64,000 nt of DNA from Mucilaginibacter sp. OK098 (lineage in GTDB: Bacteria; Bacteroidota; Bacteroidia; Sphingobacteriales; Sphingobacteriaceae): positions 137,503-201,502 of the forward strand of contig NZ_FRCM01000006.1 in assembly GCF_900142915.1 (NCBI RefSeq), written 5' to 3'. The position numbers were made by a program, and so were the translations under genes. The notes under the pieces are model-generated. The model had not been told where the DNA came from and made no database searches. It worked only from the letters and a program-made list of their open reading frames with translations. This document shows, piece after piece, positions 34,473 through 44,230 of the stretch (position 1 is the stretch's first letter; each line of letters opens with the position of its first letter).

Positions 34473-34976
34473 TTATTTCTTCTCCAATACCCTCGCCGGG
34501 TTCCCCACCGCCACACAATCAGCAGGCACATCTTTAGTAACTACAGATCCTGCACCAATTACCACATTATCACCAATAGTTACACCGCCAATAATACAAA
34601 CATTAGCGCCAATATCCACATTGTTACCTATTCTCGGGCACGCACTAAAGCTGCCATCAGCCAGTTTTTTGTGGCCGATAGTGGTGCCATTCCGCAACAC
34701 ACAGTTTTCGCCTATAATTGTTCCCTTATTAACCACCAGCGCCTGCCCGTGATATAGCGACAAGCCTTTGCCGATAGTTAATTTGCGCGGCAGCTCAATC
34801 CCTAAATGCCATTCCACAAAAAAACGGTAAAGCATAAAATAAGGGAAGAATATGATTTTGGTGAGGGTATAACGGTTAAAAACCATTACCAAACGAAACA
34901 TAAACAAAACCAATTGTGCTTTAAAATTTTGCCGGTTGGCGCTCCAATCCTGGAATAAATAAGCAAAAAAGTTCAT
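34473..34976 (-). CDS. Serine acetyltransferase-like hexapeptide transferase
   Basis: 167 residues. A helical N-terminal third is followed by a left-handed beta-helix of hexapeptide repeats: IGKGLSLYHGQALVVNKGTI, IGENCVLRNGTTIG, IGNNVDIGANVCIIGGVTIG, then AGSVVTKDVPADCVAVGNPA. This matches CysE-like or colanic-acid-type acetyltransferases, which use acetyl-CoA. The short helical N-terminus and the glycan neighbours favour a surface-sugar O-acetyltransferase over cysteine biosynthesis. Trimers are expected. Confidence 0.88.
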   Translation of the reverse strand: MNFFAYLFQDWSANRQNFKAQLVLFMFRLVMVFNRYTLTKIIFFPYFMLYRFFVEWHLGIELPRKLTIGKGLSLYHGQALVVNKGTIIGENCVLRNGTTIGHKKLADGSFSACPRIGNNVDIGANVCIIGGVTIGDNVVIGAGSVVTKDVPADCVAVGNPARVLEKK

Positions 34977-35036
34977 TTTCTCTATGGTCGTTTTTTGTTG
35001 ATTGATGGGAATGCACCAAAAATTGTAGCTATTTTT

Positions 35037-35126
35037 CTTTCTCTGTTATCTCTGTGCCTTCTCCGCGCCCTCTGTGGTTAATCCCCAGCCGCAAAGTACA
35101 CAAAGCAACGCAGAAGCTTTTCAATC
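35037..35126. repeat. Word-repeat island, CTCTGTG / GCAAAG types
   Basis: CTCTGTTATCTCTGTGCC, TTCTCCGCGCCCTCTGTGG and, after a short gap, GCAAAGTACACAAAGCAACG. Similar wordy stretches occur in many bacterial genomes. It lies between the minus-strand acetyltransferase and the plus-strand glycosyltransferase. Confidence 0.55.
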
Positions 35127-35190
35127 CCTTTCAAAAGTAAAGTTTTCATTTTAGAATTGTTATAATTGCTGCGATAAATAGCGCCACCAC

Positions 35191-36459
35191 ATGAAAGTAA
35201 CTCTAATTAATACAGCTGATGCCGGGGGTGGCGCACCCGCAGCCTGTATGCGTTTGCTAAAAGCGCTTGAATTAAAGCAGGTTGATGTTAGGCTACAGGT
35301 ACAGGATAAAAAGACAGGTGAGCCGCGTGTTGATAGTATCGCGGATAGTTCGTTCGGGAGACTTAAAGCAAAATTCAACTTTTTTTATGAGCGGTTACCG
35401 TTTATCTGGTTTAAGGCAAAGGATAAATCAGTACGCTTTGCATTTTCAACTGCGGATGCCGGGACTGATATCAGCAATCAGCCGGATATTTTAAGTGCTG
35501 ATGTTTTGCACTTGCATTGGACAAATTCCGGTTATCTCTCCATAAAAAACCTAAAACAATTATTTGAATCGGGTAAACCAGTGGTATGGACACTGCACGA
35601 CATGTGGGCTTTTACCGGCGGCTGCCATTATTCAGACGAATGTGATCACTATATTAATCAATGTGGCAATTGCTGGATGTTGCGTGATGCCAGCGACAGT
35701 GATCTTTCATTTAACGGATGGCTGCGTAAAAACGATATGCTAAAGACTGCAAAGAATGTGGTTTTTGTTACCTGCAGCCACTGGCTAGCTGATGTTGCCC
35801 GCACAAGCTTCCTGTTAAAAGGCTTTCGCATTGAAACTATCCCCAATCCTATTGATACCGCAATATTTTCGGCTAAGGACAATATTACTAACAGAACTAA
35901 ATGGGGCATTAACCCAAAATCAAAGATAATCCTGTTTGGCGCCGCTAATATTATGGACAGGCGTAAAGGCCTCCCTTACCTGGTAGAGGCGTTGAATCAC
36001 CTTAAAAATAATTATCCTGATGTACAGGACGTTGAGATAGTGATCTTTGGAAAAAATAAATCTTTTGATACCAGCCTGTTCCCTTTTAAGGTGTACGAAG
36101 TGGGCATCATTAGTTCACAAGCCGACCTTGCAGCGCTTTACAGCCTCGCTGACGTGTTTGTTTCGCCAGCGATAGAAGACAACCTGCCTAATACCGTTAT
36201 GGAAGCACTGGCCTGCGCAACACCAGTGGTCGCCTTTAATACCGGCGGCATCCCTGACATGGTTGAGCATTTGCAAAACGGATACCTTGCGGAGTTTAAA
36301 TCAGCAACTGATTTTGCTGCCGGCATCCATTATGCTTTAAAGCCTGAACATAAGGAAAATCTTGCGGCAAACGCCCGTCAAAAAGTATTGAATACTTTTA
36401 CCAATGAAAAAGTTGCAGAGCAATATATGGCTGTTTATAATTCAATATTAAACAAATGA
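35191..36459 (+). CDS. Glycosyltransferase family 4
   Basis: 422 residues, GT-B fold. The N-terminal Rossmann half begins KVTLINTADAGGGAPAACMR and includes VWTLHDMWAFTGGCHYSDEC, a signature of WcaC-like exopolysaccharide transferases. The C-terminal half has NIMDRRKGLPYLVEAL and the GT4 donor-site motif VFVSPAIEDNLPNTVMEALA with the conserved E-x7-E pattern (about 327-346). It is translationally coupled to the next glycosyltransferase: the stop overlaps its ATG by 4 nt. Confidence 0.92.
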   Translation: MKVTLINTADAGGGAPAACMRLLKALELKQVDVRLQVQDKKTGEPRVDSIADSSFGRLKAKFNFFYERLPFIWFKAKDKSVRFAFSTADAGTDISNQPDILSADVLHLHWTNSGYLSIKNLKQLFESGKPVVWTLHDMWAFTGGCHYSDECDHYINQCGNCWMLRDASDSDLSFNGWLRKNDMLKTAKNVVFVTCSHWLADVARTSFLLKGFRIETIPNPIDTAIFSAKDNITNRTKWGINPKSKIILFGAANIMDRRKGLPYLVEALNHLKNNYPDVQDVEIVIFGKNKSFDTSLFPFKVYEVGIISSQADLAALYSLADVFVSPAIEDNLPNTVMEALACATPVVAFNTGGIPDMVEHLQNGYLAEFKSATDFAAGIHYALKPEHKENLAANARQKVLNTFTNEKVAEQYMAVYNSILNK

Positions 36460-37214
36460 CAGCCTTTGCACCCACCCTCTCCGTAATAACCATTGTTTAC
36501 AACAACGCAAGGGATATTGAACGCACTATGCTTTCGGTGCTCAACCAAACCTATCCAAATATTGAATACATTGTTATTGATGGTAAATCAACTGACGGCA
36601 CCATGCAAATCATCGAAAAATATAAAAGCCGCATTGCCAAGCTCATTAATGAAAAGGACGAGGGCATATATGATGCCATGAACAAGGGCCTGGCCATTGC
36701 CACCGGGGATTATGTAATATTTATGAATTCAGGCGATGAGTTTTTTGAACCTGTTACCGTTGAGAAAGTATTTGCCACAGCTCCCGATGCGGATATCTAT
36801 TACGGAGAAACCGAAATGATAAACGATGAAAGACAAAGCCTTGGGCAACGTCGTCATATAGCGCCAAAACAATTTACCTGGCGCGGTTTCAAATACGGCA
36901 TGAGCATAAGTCACCAGGCTATCTATATCCGCCGTTCCTTAACGGAACCCTACAATCGTAATTACCAACTAAGCGCCGACATCGATTGGATCATCCGTGC
37001 AGCAAAAAAAGCAAAAACAATAGTCAATGTAAACCGGTATGTTGCCAAATACCTGGTTGGCGGCATGTCAAAAACCAAACACCGCCAAAGCCTGCAGGAA
37101 CGGTTTAATATTATGAAGCAATACTACGGCCTCATTCCTACCGTTTTAAATCACTTTGTCATCGCTTTTAATTTGGGCTGGTATTGGCTGAAGAACAAGC
37201 GGACGAATGATTGA
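36456..37214 (+). CDS. Glycosyltransferase family 2
   Basis: 252 residues. GT-A signatures: LSVITIVYNNARDIERTMLS (about 8-27), YIVIDGKSTDGTMQII, GIYDAMNKGLAIATGDYVIF with the following MNSGDEF as the metal-binding acidic motif. This matches WcaA/WcaE-like transferases that extend surface polysaccharides with a nucleotide sugar. The ATGA overlap with the GT4 gene shows both are made from one mRNA. The C-terminus (WYWLKNKRTND) is basic and may sit at the membrane. Confidence 0.92.
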   Translation: MTAFAPTLSVITIVYNNARDIERTMLSVLNQTYPNIEYIVIDGKSTDGTMQIIEKYKSRIAKLINEKDEGIYDAMNKGLAIATGDYVIFMNSGDEFFEPVTVEKVFATAPDADIYYGETEMINDERQSLGQRRHIAPKQFTWRGFKYGMSISHQAIYIRRSLTEPYNRNYQLSADIDWIIRAAKKAKTIVNVNRYVAKYLVGGMSKTKHRQSLQERFNIMKQYYGLIPTVLNHFVIAFNLGWYWLKNKRTND

Positions 37215-37284
37215 TTTAGGTTGAAAGGGTTGGAGTGGTTATAAAAGCGCAGGGCATCGTGGCCATCCTTAAATCCTAAAAATC

Positions 37285-38673
37285 ATGGTTCAGACAAAAG
37301 AAAATCTAACAGAATCTTCAACAGAACCTTACCCGATGTCCGCATTCGAAATTGACAGGCAAACAATTGATGACCTGGGGATCTTTTCGGAGGCCGGGAG
37401 CGCAAACTCTGTTTTTTCTTTTTTCGATCACGTAAAAACCATAGGCGGCCAAAAAAAGCTGATGCAAATGATGGAAACGCCATCGCCCGATATTAAGGTA
37501 CTTACCTCGCGCCGCAACTGTATTCGATTTTTTTATGATAATCCCTTAATATTCGATATTGACAGGCGAAGCCTTGACTTTATAGACCATTACCTTGGTT
37601 TTGGAGCCAAGCCTTTTAGCACCAATTATATAGATGCCGCTTTAAAAGGATTGAATTACAAGTTTAACACTGATAACAATTATTATGTGGTATCACAGGG
37701 TTTGAATGATGTAATCAAGCTGCTGCGGATCTTGTGGGTCGTTTATAAAGAATTATCCGGTAAAAAATGCCCGGTACATATCAACAGCATTGTTAATACC
37801 CTGGAAGAATTCCTGTTAAAGAAATCTATTGAAAAGATAATATTTTTGGATGCTGATAAAAACCTCAATTATTTCCAGGTTGCTAATTATGATACACTGT
37901 TCAGAAAAGAGGAGTTGCAGGCATTAAAAGAGGTAATTAATATTGTTTATGAGTTGGATGTTTACATAGCAGTTGCCAAAGCAGCTAAAATGCATAACTT
38001 TTGCTTCCCGGAATATTATACAGATAAGGGCGCCTTTGTAAGCATTGCCGGCCTATATCATCCGGCTATTAAAAATGCAGTTAAAAACAGTGTGCTGATT
38101 GAGCAGGAAAAGAACCTTATGTTTTTAACCGGTGCAAATATGGCAGGTAAGTCATCATTTTTAAAAGCGTTGAGCCTTTGCATATATCTTGCGCATATTG
38201 GTTTCCCTGTACCAGCCGCCAACATGCAGACAAATGTGTTTAACGGATTAATCACCACCATTAACCTGTCTGATAACATTGGTAACGGTTACAGTCATTA
38301 TTACAGCGAGATAAAAAGGGTAAAGGAAACCGCTCAAAAAATTCTTGAACGCAATAACCTATTCATCATTTTTGACGAATTGTTCCGTGGGACCAATGTT
38401 AAAGATGCTTATGATGCATCACTTGCTACTATTAACGCGTTATCCGCCATCAAAAACAGCGTATTTTTAATTTCCACTCATATTGTTGAGATCGCATCAG
38501 CAATTAAACACTTGCCGAATATTTCATTTCAATATTTTATCGCCCGGATTGATAATGGCAAGCCTGTTTTTGAATATAAAATGAAAGAAGGTGTTTCTTC
38601 GGAAACACTTGGTTTTTATATTTTCAAGAATGAAGGAATTTTGGAGATCCTGGAAAAGGCGGCGAAGGGGTAG
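37285..38673 (+). CDS. MutS-like ATPase lacking mismatch-recognition domain
   Basis: 462 residues from the first ATG. MutS core domain III is followed by the ATPase domain: Walker A LTGANMAGKSSFLKAL (about 281-296), Walker B NLFIIFDELFRGTN (about 358-371), and SVFLISTHIVEIA. There is no N-terminal mismatch-binding domain I, as in MutS-related proteins of Bacteroidota whose function is not established. The first ATG lies in an AAAATCATGGTTC word of the local repeat, and the conserved part starts near Met18 (37336, MSAFEIDRQTIDDLGIF), so translation may begin there. It follows the glycosyltransferase genes by 70 nt. Confidence 0.85.
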   Translation: MVQTKENLTESSTEPYPMSAFEIDRQTIDDLGIFSEAGSANSVFSFFDHVKTIGGQKKLMQMMETPSPDIKVLTSRRNCIRFFYDNPLIFDIDRRSLDFIDHYLGFGAKPFSTNYIDAALKGLNYKFNTDNNYYVVSQGLNDVIKLLRILWVVYKELSGKKCPVHINSIVNTLEEFLLKKSIEKIIFLDADKNLNYFQVANYDTLFRKEELQALKEVINIVYELDVYIAVAKAAKMHNFCFPEYYTDKGAFVSIAGLYHPAIKNAVKNSVLIEQEKNLMFLTGANMAGKSSFLKALSLCIYLAHIGFPVPAANMQTNVFNGLITTINLSDNIGNGYSHYYSEIKRVKETAQKILERNNLFIIFDELFRGTNVKDAYDASLATINALSAIKNSVFLISTHIVEIASAIKHLPNISFQYFIARIDNGKPVFEYKMKEGVSSETLGFYIFKNEGILEILEKAAKG

Positions 38674-38689
38674 ATTTTGGAATGATTGT

Positions 38690-38815
38690 TTTTGAACCAT
38701 GATTTACCTGATTAAAGGATTCGAGATGGAGATTTGACAACTTTTAAAAAGTTGTCAAATCTAGTTTCCTTAAAATCATCAAATTATATATCCCGATAAT
38801 CTTTAAATCCTATGA
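38690..38815. repeat. Inverted word-repeat pair with central palindrome
   Basis: Left arm 38690-38722 (GAACCATGATTTACCTGATT, AAAGGATTCGA), right arm about 38780-38815 (CCCGATAATCTTTAAATCC, TATGAATCATAGTT), roughly reverse-complementary. Between them a perfect palindrome: AGATTTGACAACTTTT (38730-38745), one A, and its complement (38747-38762). The region lies between two convergent genes and can terminate both transcripts. Confidence 0.75.
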
Positions 38816-38832
38816 ATCATAGTTTAAAAACC

Positions 38833-41364
38833 TTATGCTTTCCTAGCCGGTGATTTTTTTGGCTCAGGTGTCGGTTTCTGAGATTCTTCCTTCATTTTCT
38901 TTACTCCTGAAAAAGCAGCTCCGCCCAATGCCAGGATCAGCAATACTGAACCTGCAAGTGAAATCTTTTCGCCGGTATAATATGATGCCGGGTGGAAAAC
39001 GAATTTAATTTCGTGGTTTCCTACCGGGATCTGTGCGGCACGTAAAACATAATCGGCGCGGAAGTATGGTTTTTCTACACCATCAATAAGCATGGTCCAG
39101 CCTTTTTCGTAATATATTTCAGAGAATACTGCAATTTTTGAGCTGGTAGCACCACTTTTATACACTAAAGTATCCGGACTATAGCTTACCAGTTTAATAG
39201 TACCGCTGGTATCAGCATCCAATTGCTTTTCATCTATCAGCTTTTTATAACGTTGATCAACAATTGCTTCGTCTTTTGGTGCAAAGCTGCTAATAGCCTG
39301 CATTTCCTGGTCGCTGTTTACCGCATATTTTACGCTTTTTACAAACCACGCATGTCCGCAAGCTGATGGGTTGGCCTGCATTGTTAAGTTCTGTGATTTA
39401 TCAGTTGTAATAACATACTTTGTATTCAGCATATCCAGCACATCATGATTTGGCGGATTTTGCATGATCTGGCCATCCATCAATTCGTCATATCTTTTTA
39501 AGCGCGCTGCCGAGTAACCCCCAATTGATTTATGAAAAAACGGATTGAAAGTATCCGATTTCAAGGCTTCAAGCTGGGTAGCGTCAAATACGCGGAAATT
39601 AGGGTCGGTATCCCTCGAGATAAAATTATCAACTTCACGCGGTTTTACCTGGGCATCCTGCTTATCGGCAAAATTGGCTTCTTTCAAATAACGTTTATCT
39701 ACCTGCCACATATCAATTACTATCAGGCCAAATAAAGCCAGTGACAATAAGGTAACACTCAGTTTTTGTTTGATGAATGCCCAAACTATCCCAAAAGTTA
39801 ATACGATAAATATTAACGAGCGAATGGCATCTGCACGTTCAAGGCTTATTCTGTCGATAACAATTGCATTCGCTACCGTGTTAGCCATTGCAGCGTCGCC
39901 TTTAAGCGCCTGGGTAAGGTAAGTTATCCCCTGTTGAAAATCACTTGGCTTAAAGCTTAAAATAAGCGTTGGCAAAGCAATTAATACTAATACAATACCG
40001 CCAACAATATAAAGTGTAAGCTTTAGCTTTTTAAATATAACTTTCTTGTCTGTTGTATTTACTATCTCCTGGATCCCTAAAAATGCCAGGATCGGGAAAC
40101 AAATGCTGGTAACAGCAATTATCGATTCAACCGTGCGGAATTTATTATAAAGCGGGAAATAGTTAAAGAACAGGTCAGATACATAAGGCCAGTTGCCACC
40201 GAAGGATAACAGCAAGGTTAATATTACGGTCCCCAGGATCCACCATTTCAACCTGCTTTTTACTATCAGTAAACCGAATAGGAACAGGAAGCAAATTACA
40301 GCGCCAAAGTAAAACGGACCACTGGTTGATGGCCTCTTTTCACCCCAATAGGTAAAAAGCCCGGGAAAACTATTAGAAATTTGTAGCGCATAAGTACTTG
40401 CCTGGTCTGCAGCAAGTCCTTTATCCGTAAATACTTTTGCCACCGCCGAATTTTGATCAAGCAGATTATTGTAAGTAGGGCCGCCGTATGCATTAGGAAT
40501 CAAAAAAGTAAAACATTCGCCAACACCCTGACTGTACTGGTACGCATAATCTTTGCTTAAGCCATTTCCAGGTTCCTTGGTGTTTTTGGTTAAGTTTGAT
40601 TGTCCCCTGTAGCTATCTTTACTATATTCTGCTGTGCTCCATAACAGCGATGCATTTATAGCCACAGCCAACAACGTAGCAACAGCCAAATAACCTATTG
40701 ATTTTAAAAATGCCGGAGTAGTTTTTGCTTTAACAGCATGATACAATTCCATACCGATTAGTATCAATAAGGCCAAAAGCAGGTAATACGTCATCTGGAT
40801 ATGGTTGGCCCTTATTTCCATGGCCATAAAAAGCGCAGTTAATGCCCCGCCGGTTAAGTATTTGCCCCGTAGCGTTAATAAAATACTTGCTATTAAAGGC
40901 GCAAAAAATGCAATCGCAAACGCCTGGTTGGAGTGCCCCGCAACAAGCAGGATAATATTATAGGATGAAAAGGCAAATGCAAAAGCACCGGCAGCTGCCA
41001 GCCATGGATTTAGTTTTAAAACGATGAATAAAAAGTAGGTGCCAAATAATAGGATCAGCACGGTATCAATAGGGTTTGGAAAAATTGCTTTTAATGCGGA
41101 AATAACATGTGTGGTAATGTTATCAGGATAAGGTGCCCAGATCTGGAAAACAGGCATCCCGCCAAAAATTTGGTTCGTCCACAAAATAGTGATCCCTTTG
41201 TCCCTGTAATCATTAATTTCTTTTTGGGTGGATTGCGCGCCGGTTACGTCAGCCTGTCCTAATGTTTTACCCTGGAAAGCGGGTGTAAAATAAATAAAGC
41301 ATATTACAAAGAATATTGCACCTACTAAAAAGTGAATGCCGTTCCGCTTAAACCAATTGTTCAT
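38833..41364 (-). CDS. YfhO family multi-spanning membrane protein
   Basis: 843 residues with at least twelve hydrophobic helices, mainly in the first 560 residues and again near the C-terminus, separated by a soluble extracytoplasmic domain (about 560-780). The first helix (HFLVGAIFFVICFIYFTPAF) and the following GQADVTGAQSTQKEINDYR match the YfhO family, which has been linked to lipoteichoic acid glycosylation in Firmicutes; a GT-C-type sugar transfer role here is inference. The cytoplasmic tail is Lys/Pro-rich (QKPTPEPKKSPARKA). A -7 box lies at 41398-41405. Confidence 0.85.
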   Translation of the reverse strand: MNNWFKRNGIHFLVGAIFFVICFIYFTPAFQGKTLGQADVTGAQSTQKEINDYRDKGITILWTNQIFGGMPVFQIWAPYPDNITTHVISALKAIFPNPIDTVLILLFGTYFLFIVLKLNPWLAAAGAFAFAFSSYNIILLVAGHSNQAFAIAFFAPLIASILLTLRGKYLTGGALTALFMAMEIRANHIQMTYYLLLALLILIGMELYHAVKAKTTPAFLKSIGYLAVATLLAVAINASLLWSTAEYSKDSYRGQSNLTKNTKEPGNGLSKDYAYQYSQGVGECFTFLIPNAYGGPTYNNLLDQNSAVAKVFTDKGLAADQASTYALQISNSFPGLFTYWGEKRPSTSGPFYFGAVICFLFLFGLLIVKSRLKWWILGTVILTLLLSFGGNWPYVSDLFFNYFPLYNKFRTVESIIAVTSICFPILAFLGIQEIVNTTDKKVIFKKLKLTLYIVGGIVLVLIALPTLILSFKPSDFQQGITYLTQALKGDAAMANTVANAIVIDRISLERADAIRSLIFIVLTFGIVWAFIKQKLSVTLLSLALFGLIVIDMWQVDKRYLKEANFADKQDAQVKPREVDNFISRDTDPNFRVFDATQLEALKSDTFNPFFHKSIGGYSAARLKRYDELMDGQIMQNPPNHDVLDMLNTKYVITTDKSQNLTMQANPSACGHAWFVKSVKYAVNSDQEMQAISSFAPKDEAIVDQRYKKLIDEKQLDADTSGTIKLVSYSPDTLVYKSGATSSKIAVFSEIYYEKGWTMLIDGVEKPYFRADYVLRAAQIPVGNHEIKFVFHPASYYTGEKISLAGSVLLILALGGAAFSGVKKMKEESQKPTPEPKKSPARKA

Positions 41365-41397
41365 CTAAATTTTTTAAAAGGTATAATATTAATTCCT

Positions 41398-41405
41398 CAA
41401 AAATA
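41398..41405 (-). promoter_or_regulatory. -7 box upstream of the YfhO gene
   Basis: Minus strand TATTTTTG, matching TAnnTTTG, 33 nt before the start codon. Confidence 0.5.
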
Positions 41406-41464
41406 GAAATTAGAATGAGAAAGTAAATTATATGTTGCTGATTTATTGAGGAACGGTTATTTTG

Positions 41465-41740
41465 CTATAAAAAGCAAACCAGCAGGATCAGCACAGGAAT
41501 ACTGATCAAATAGGCTATTTTATCAACCTTATTAAATATTTCGTAGTTTTTGCGGATGGTAAAAAAGTTATAAACGGCCAAACAACCGATAACTACCCAA
41601 AAAAACCAGTGTAAATGATGGTGATTTGAAAACAGCGTATCAGCTGCAGAAACAACAACAAAGTTTGCGATGATCAAAAGAATTGACAAAGGGGTATTAT
41701 TATGCCTCCGTCTGCGCTTAAATACTTCGTCGGTTATCAT
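41465..41740 (-). CDS. Small three-helix membrane protein
   Basis: 91 residues, no family recognised. A basic N-terminus (FKRRRRHNN) is followed by three hydrophobic segments at about 17-37, 44-59 and 73-91. This predicts an inner-membrane protein. It follows the DUF4834 gene by 3 nt, so the two are co-transcribed. Confidence 0.7.
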   Translation of the reverse strand: MITDEVFKRRRRHNNTPLSILLIIANFVVVSAADTLFSNHHHLHWFFWVVIGCLAVYNFFTIRKNYEIFNKVDKIAYLISIPVLILLVCFL

Positions 41741-41743
41741 TAA

Positions 41744-41998
41744 TTATTTTATTTCTTCGTAATCAATAAACTCGCCTTCCGAATCAGGAACCTTGTTTTT
41801 TTGGCCCTCGGGGATATAATCAACCTTCACCTTTGGATCGGCCTTGGTTTCGGTGCGATAATTTTGCTGGTGGTTTTGCTGCTGCTGGGCTTTGTTTACC
41901 ACACTTTGAAACAGCATTGGAAGCAAAAAACGTGCTATAGCCTTTATTATATATAAAACAACTATTGCTAGTAACAGAAAATCTAATAGCCTACCCAT
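41744..41998 (-). CDS. DUF4834 family protein
   Basis: 84 residues. One N-terminal transmembrane helix (LLDFLLLAIVVLYIIKAIAR, about 4-23), then a Gln-rich linker (QQQQNHQQNYRTE) and an acidic C-terminus (EGEFIDYEEIK). This is the DUF4834 pattern found only in Bacteroidota; no function is known. A perfect -7 box lies at 42021-42028. It is the first gene of a two-gene unit with the three-helix protein. Confidence 0.8.
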   Translation of the reverse strand: MGRLLDFLLLAIVVLYIIKAIARFLLPMLFQSVVNKAQQQQNHQQNYRTETKADPKVKVDYIPEGQKNKVPDSEGEFIDYEEIK

Positions 41999-42020
41999 AT
42001 TTATTAAAAAATTAAGCCTA

Positions 42021-42028
42021 CAAATATA
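42021..42028 (-). promoter_or_regulatory. -7 box upstream of the DUF4834 gene
   Basis: Minus strand TATATTTG, exact TAnnTTTG match, 22 nt before the start codon. Confidence 0.55.
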
Positions 42029-42068
42029 ATATTATAACGGCAAAATTGTTTGGTTATGATTTTAGATT

Positions 42069-42196
42069 GATGTGCGGATATGAAAATGTGCGGATGTGCG
42101 AATTAAATTATTTTATAATGACAATAAACTATTCATTAATCACATCCCATAATCAAAAACATCCGCACATCTGCATATCCACACATCCGCACATCC
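42069..42196. repeat. Inverted word-repeat pair, GTGCGGATGTGC type
   Basis: Left arm 42069-42104 (GATGTGCGGATATG, AAAATGTGCGGATGTGCG), right arm 42160-42196 (CATCCGCACATCTGCATATC, CACACATCCGCACATCC). The right arm ends at the base before the uvrB stop codon. Same family as 14140-14244. Confidence 0.8.
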
Positions 42197-44221
42197 TTAA
42201 AACTTCTCCTCCATCATTTTTTCCAGTGCAAACATTTCATCGCGCAGCCTGGCAGCCATCAGGAAGTCCATATTTTTGGCAGCGGCAAGCATTTCTTTTT
42301 TAGTGTTCTCGATAGATTTTTTAAGATCGGGCTTGGTCATGTAGGCAACAATAGGATCCGCAGCCAACGAAACCATATCGGCTTCCACGTAAGCTTTTTG
42401 AACGCCGCCCTTAAAGTCCATCACCGAAGTTTGCTCCATTATTTCCTCACGGGATTTACCAATGGTTGTTGGTGTTATGCCATGCAGTGTATTGTAAGCT
42501 ATCTGAATGTCGCGCCTGCGGTTGGTTTCATCCATCGTGATCTGCATCGAAGCTGTAATTTTATCTGCATACATAATCACCCTGCCCCTATCGTTACGTG
42601 CGGCACGCCCAATAGTTTGGATCAATGATTTTTCCGACCGCAAAAAGCCTTCCTTATCCGCATCCAAAATGGCTACCAGTGATACTTCAGGCAAATCTAA
42701 TCCTTCCCGCAACAGGTTAATCCCTATCAGCACATCAAACTCGCCAAGGCGTAAACCCCTCAAGATTTCCACCCGTTCAAGCGTTTTAACTTCCGAGTGG
42801 ATGTAGCGGCATTTAATCCCAAGCCTGTCCATATATTTCGCCAGCTCTTCGCTCATGCGCTTGGTAAGCGTGGTTACCAGCACACGGTCGCCCATTTTTA
42901 TAGTCTTATCAACTTCTTCCAGCAAATCATCTACCTGGTTAATTACCGGGCGTACATCAATTACCGGATCAAGCAAACCCGTAGGGCGGATCACCTGCTC
43001 AACCACTACCCCGCCTGATTTTTCCAGCTCAAAATCGCCGGGGGTTGCGCTAACATATAGTGTTTGCGGCGCCAGTTGTTCAAATTCCTGAAAATTTAAC
43101 GGGCGGTTATCCAGCGCCGCAGGCAGGCGGAAACCATAATCAACCAGCGAGATCTTCCGCGACCTGTCGCCCCCATACATCGCTCTTATTTGCGGTACGG
43201 TTACGTGGCTCTCATCAATCACCATTAAATAGTCCTCAGGGAAATAATCCAGCAAGCAGAATGGCCTTGCCCCGGGCAGTCGTCCGTCAAAAAACCGGGA
43301 ATAATTTTCAATTCCCGAACAATAACCCAGCTCGCGGATCATCTCCAAATCGTAATTAACCCTTTCTTCCAGGCGTTTGGCTTCCAGGAAACGGCCATCG
43401 CCTATAAACTGCTTTTTGCGGGTTTCCAGCTCTTCCTGGATCGCCCAAATGGATTGGGTGAAACGCTCGCGCGGCGCAACATATAAATTAGCGGGATAAA
43501 GCACCATATGCGTCATTTTTTCGACGGTCTTTCCTGTTGAAACGTCAAAGCTGGTCAGTTCTTCTATATCATCTCCAAAAAAAGAGATGCGGTAGGCATA
43601 ATCCATATAGGCCGGGAAAATATCCACCGTATCACCCTTAACCCTGAAGGTTCCGCGTTTAAAATCAGCGGTGGTACGCGAGTAAAGTATCTCAACCAAC
43701 CGGTGCAAAAAAGCGTTCCGGCTAATCCGAGTGCCAACTGCAAACTTAAAAACCGATTCCTTAAAATCCTCCGGGTTCCCCATACCATAGATACAGGAGA
43801 TGGACGATACCACGATAACATCCCTCCTGCCCGACATTAAAGCCGAGGTGGTACGCAAACGAAGTTTTTCGATCTCTTCATTTATCTGCAGGTCTTTTTC
43901 AATATAAGTATTAGTAGTTGGGATAAATGCTTCCGGCTGGTAATAGTCGTAATAGGAAACAAAGTAGTTTACCGCATTCTCCGGGAAAAACTGCTTAAAC
44001 TCGCCGTACAACTGTGCGGCAAGCGTTTTATTATGACTTAATATTAAAGTAGGCTTTTGCGTTTGCGCAATAACATTAGCTACTGTAAAAGTTTTACCCG
44101 ATCCAGTTACCCCAAGCAATGTTTGAAAAGGGTCGCCGTTATTTACACCTTCAACCAGCTGTCTGATAGCTTCGGGCTGGTCGCCGGTGGGTCTGTATTG
44201 AGAAGTGAGGCTGAAATCCAT
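42197..44221 (-). CDS. uvrB: Excinuclease ABC subunit B
   Basis: 674 residues from the Met of MDFSLTSQYRPTGDQPEAIR, the normal UvrB start. The upstream TTG extension (four codons) is rejected because its TTG is the end of a -7 box. UvrB loads onto DNA damage with UvrA and positions UvrC. Motifs: P-loop GVTGSGKT (about 37-44), the beta-hairpin region VSYYDYYQPEAFIP, helicase motifs in the second half (GRAARND), and a C-terminal UvrB/UvrC domain (DFLMAARLRDEMFALEKMM). It lies apart from uvrA and uvrC, as is usual. Confidence 0.97.
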   Translation of the reverse strand: MDFSLTSQYRPTGDQPEAIRQLVEGVNNGDPFQTLLGVTGSGKTFTVANVIAQTQKPTLILSHNKTLAAQLYGEFKQFFPENAVNYFVSYYDYYQPEAFIPTTNTYIEKDLQINEEIEKLRLRTTSALMSGRRDVIVVSSISCIYGMGNPEDFKESVFKFAVGTRISRNAFLHRLVEILYSRTTADFKRGTFRVKGDTVDIFPAYMDYAYRISFFGDDIEELTSFDVSTGKTVEKMTHMVLYPANLYVAPRERFTQSIWAIQEELETRKKQFIGDGRFLEAKRLEERVNYDLEMIRELGYCSGIENYSRFFDGRLPGARPFCLLDYFPEDYLMVIDESHVTVPQIRAMYGGDRSRKISLVDYGFRLPAALDNRPLNFQEFEQLAPQTLYVSATPGDFELEKSGGVVVEQVIRPTGLLDPVIDVRPVINQVDDLLEEVDKTIKMGDRVLVTTLTKRMSEELAKYMDRLGIKCRYIHSEVKTLERVEILRGLRLGEFDVLIGINLLREGLDLPEVSLVAILDADKEGFLRSEKSLIQTIGRAARNDRGRVIMYADKITASMQITMDETNRRRDIQIAYNTLHGITPTTIGKSREEIMEQTSVMDFKGGVQKAYVEADMVSLAADPIVAYMTKPDLKKSIENTKKEMLAAAKNMDFLMAARLRDEMFALEKMMEEKF

Positions 44222-44230
44222 AGTGTTATG

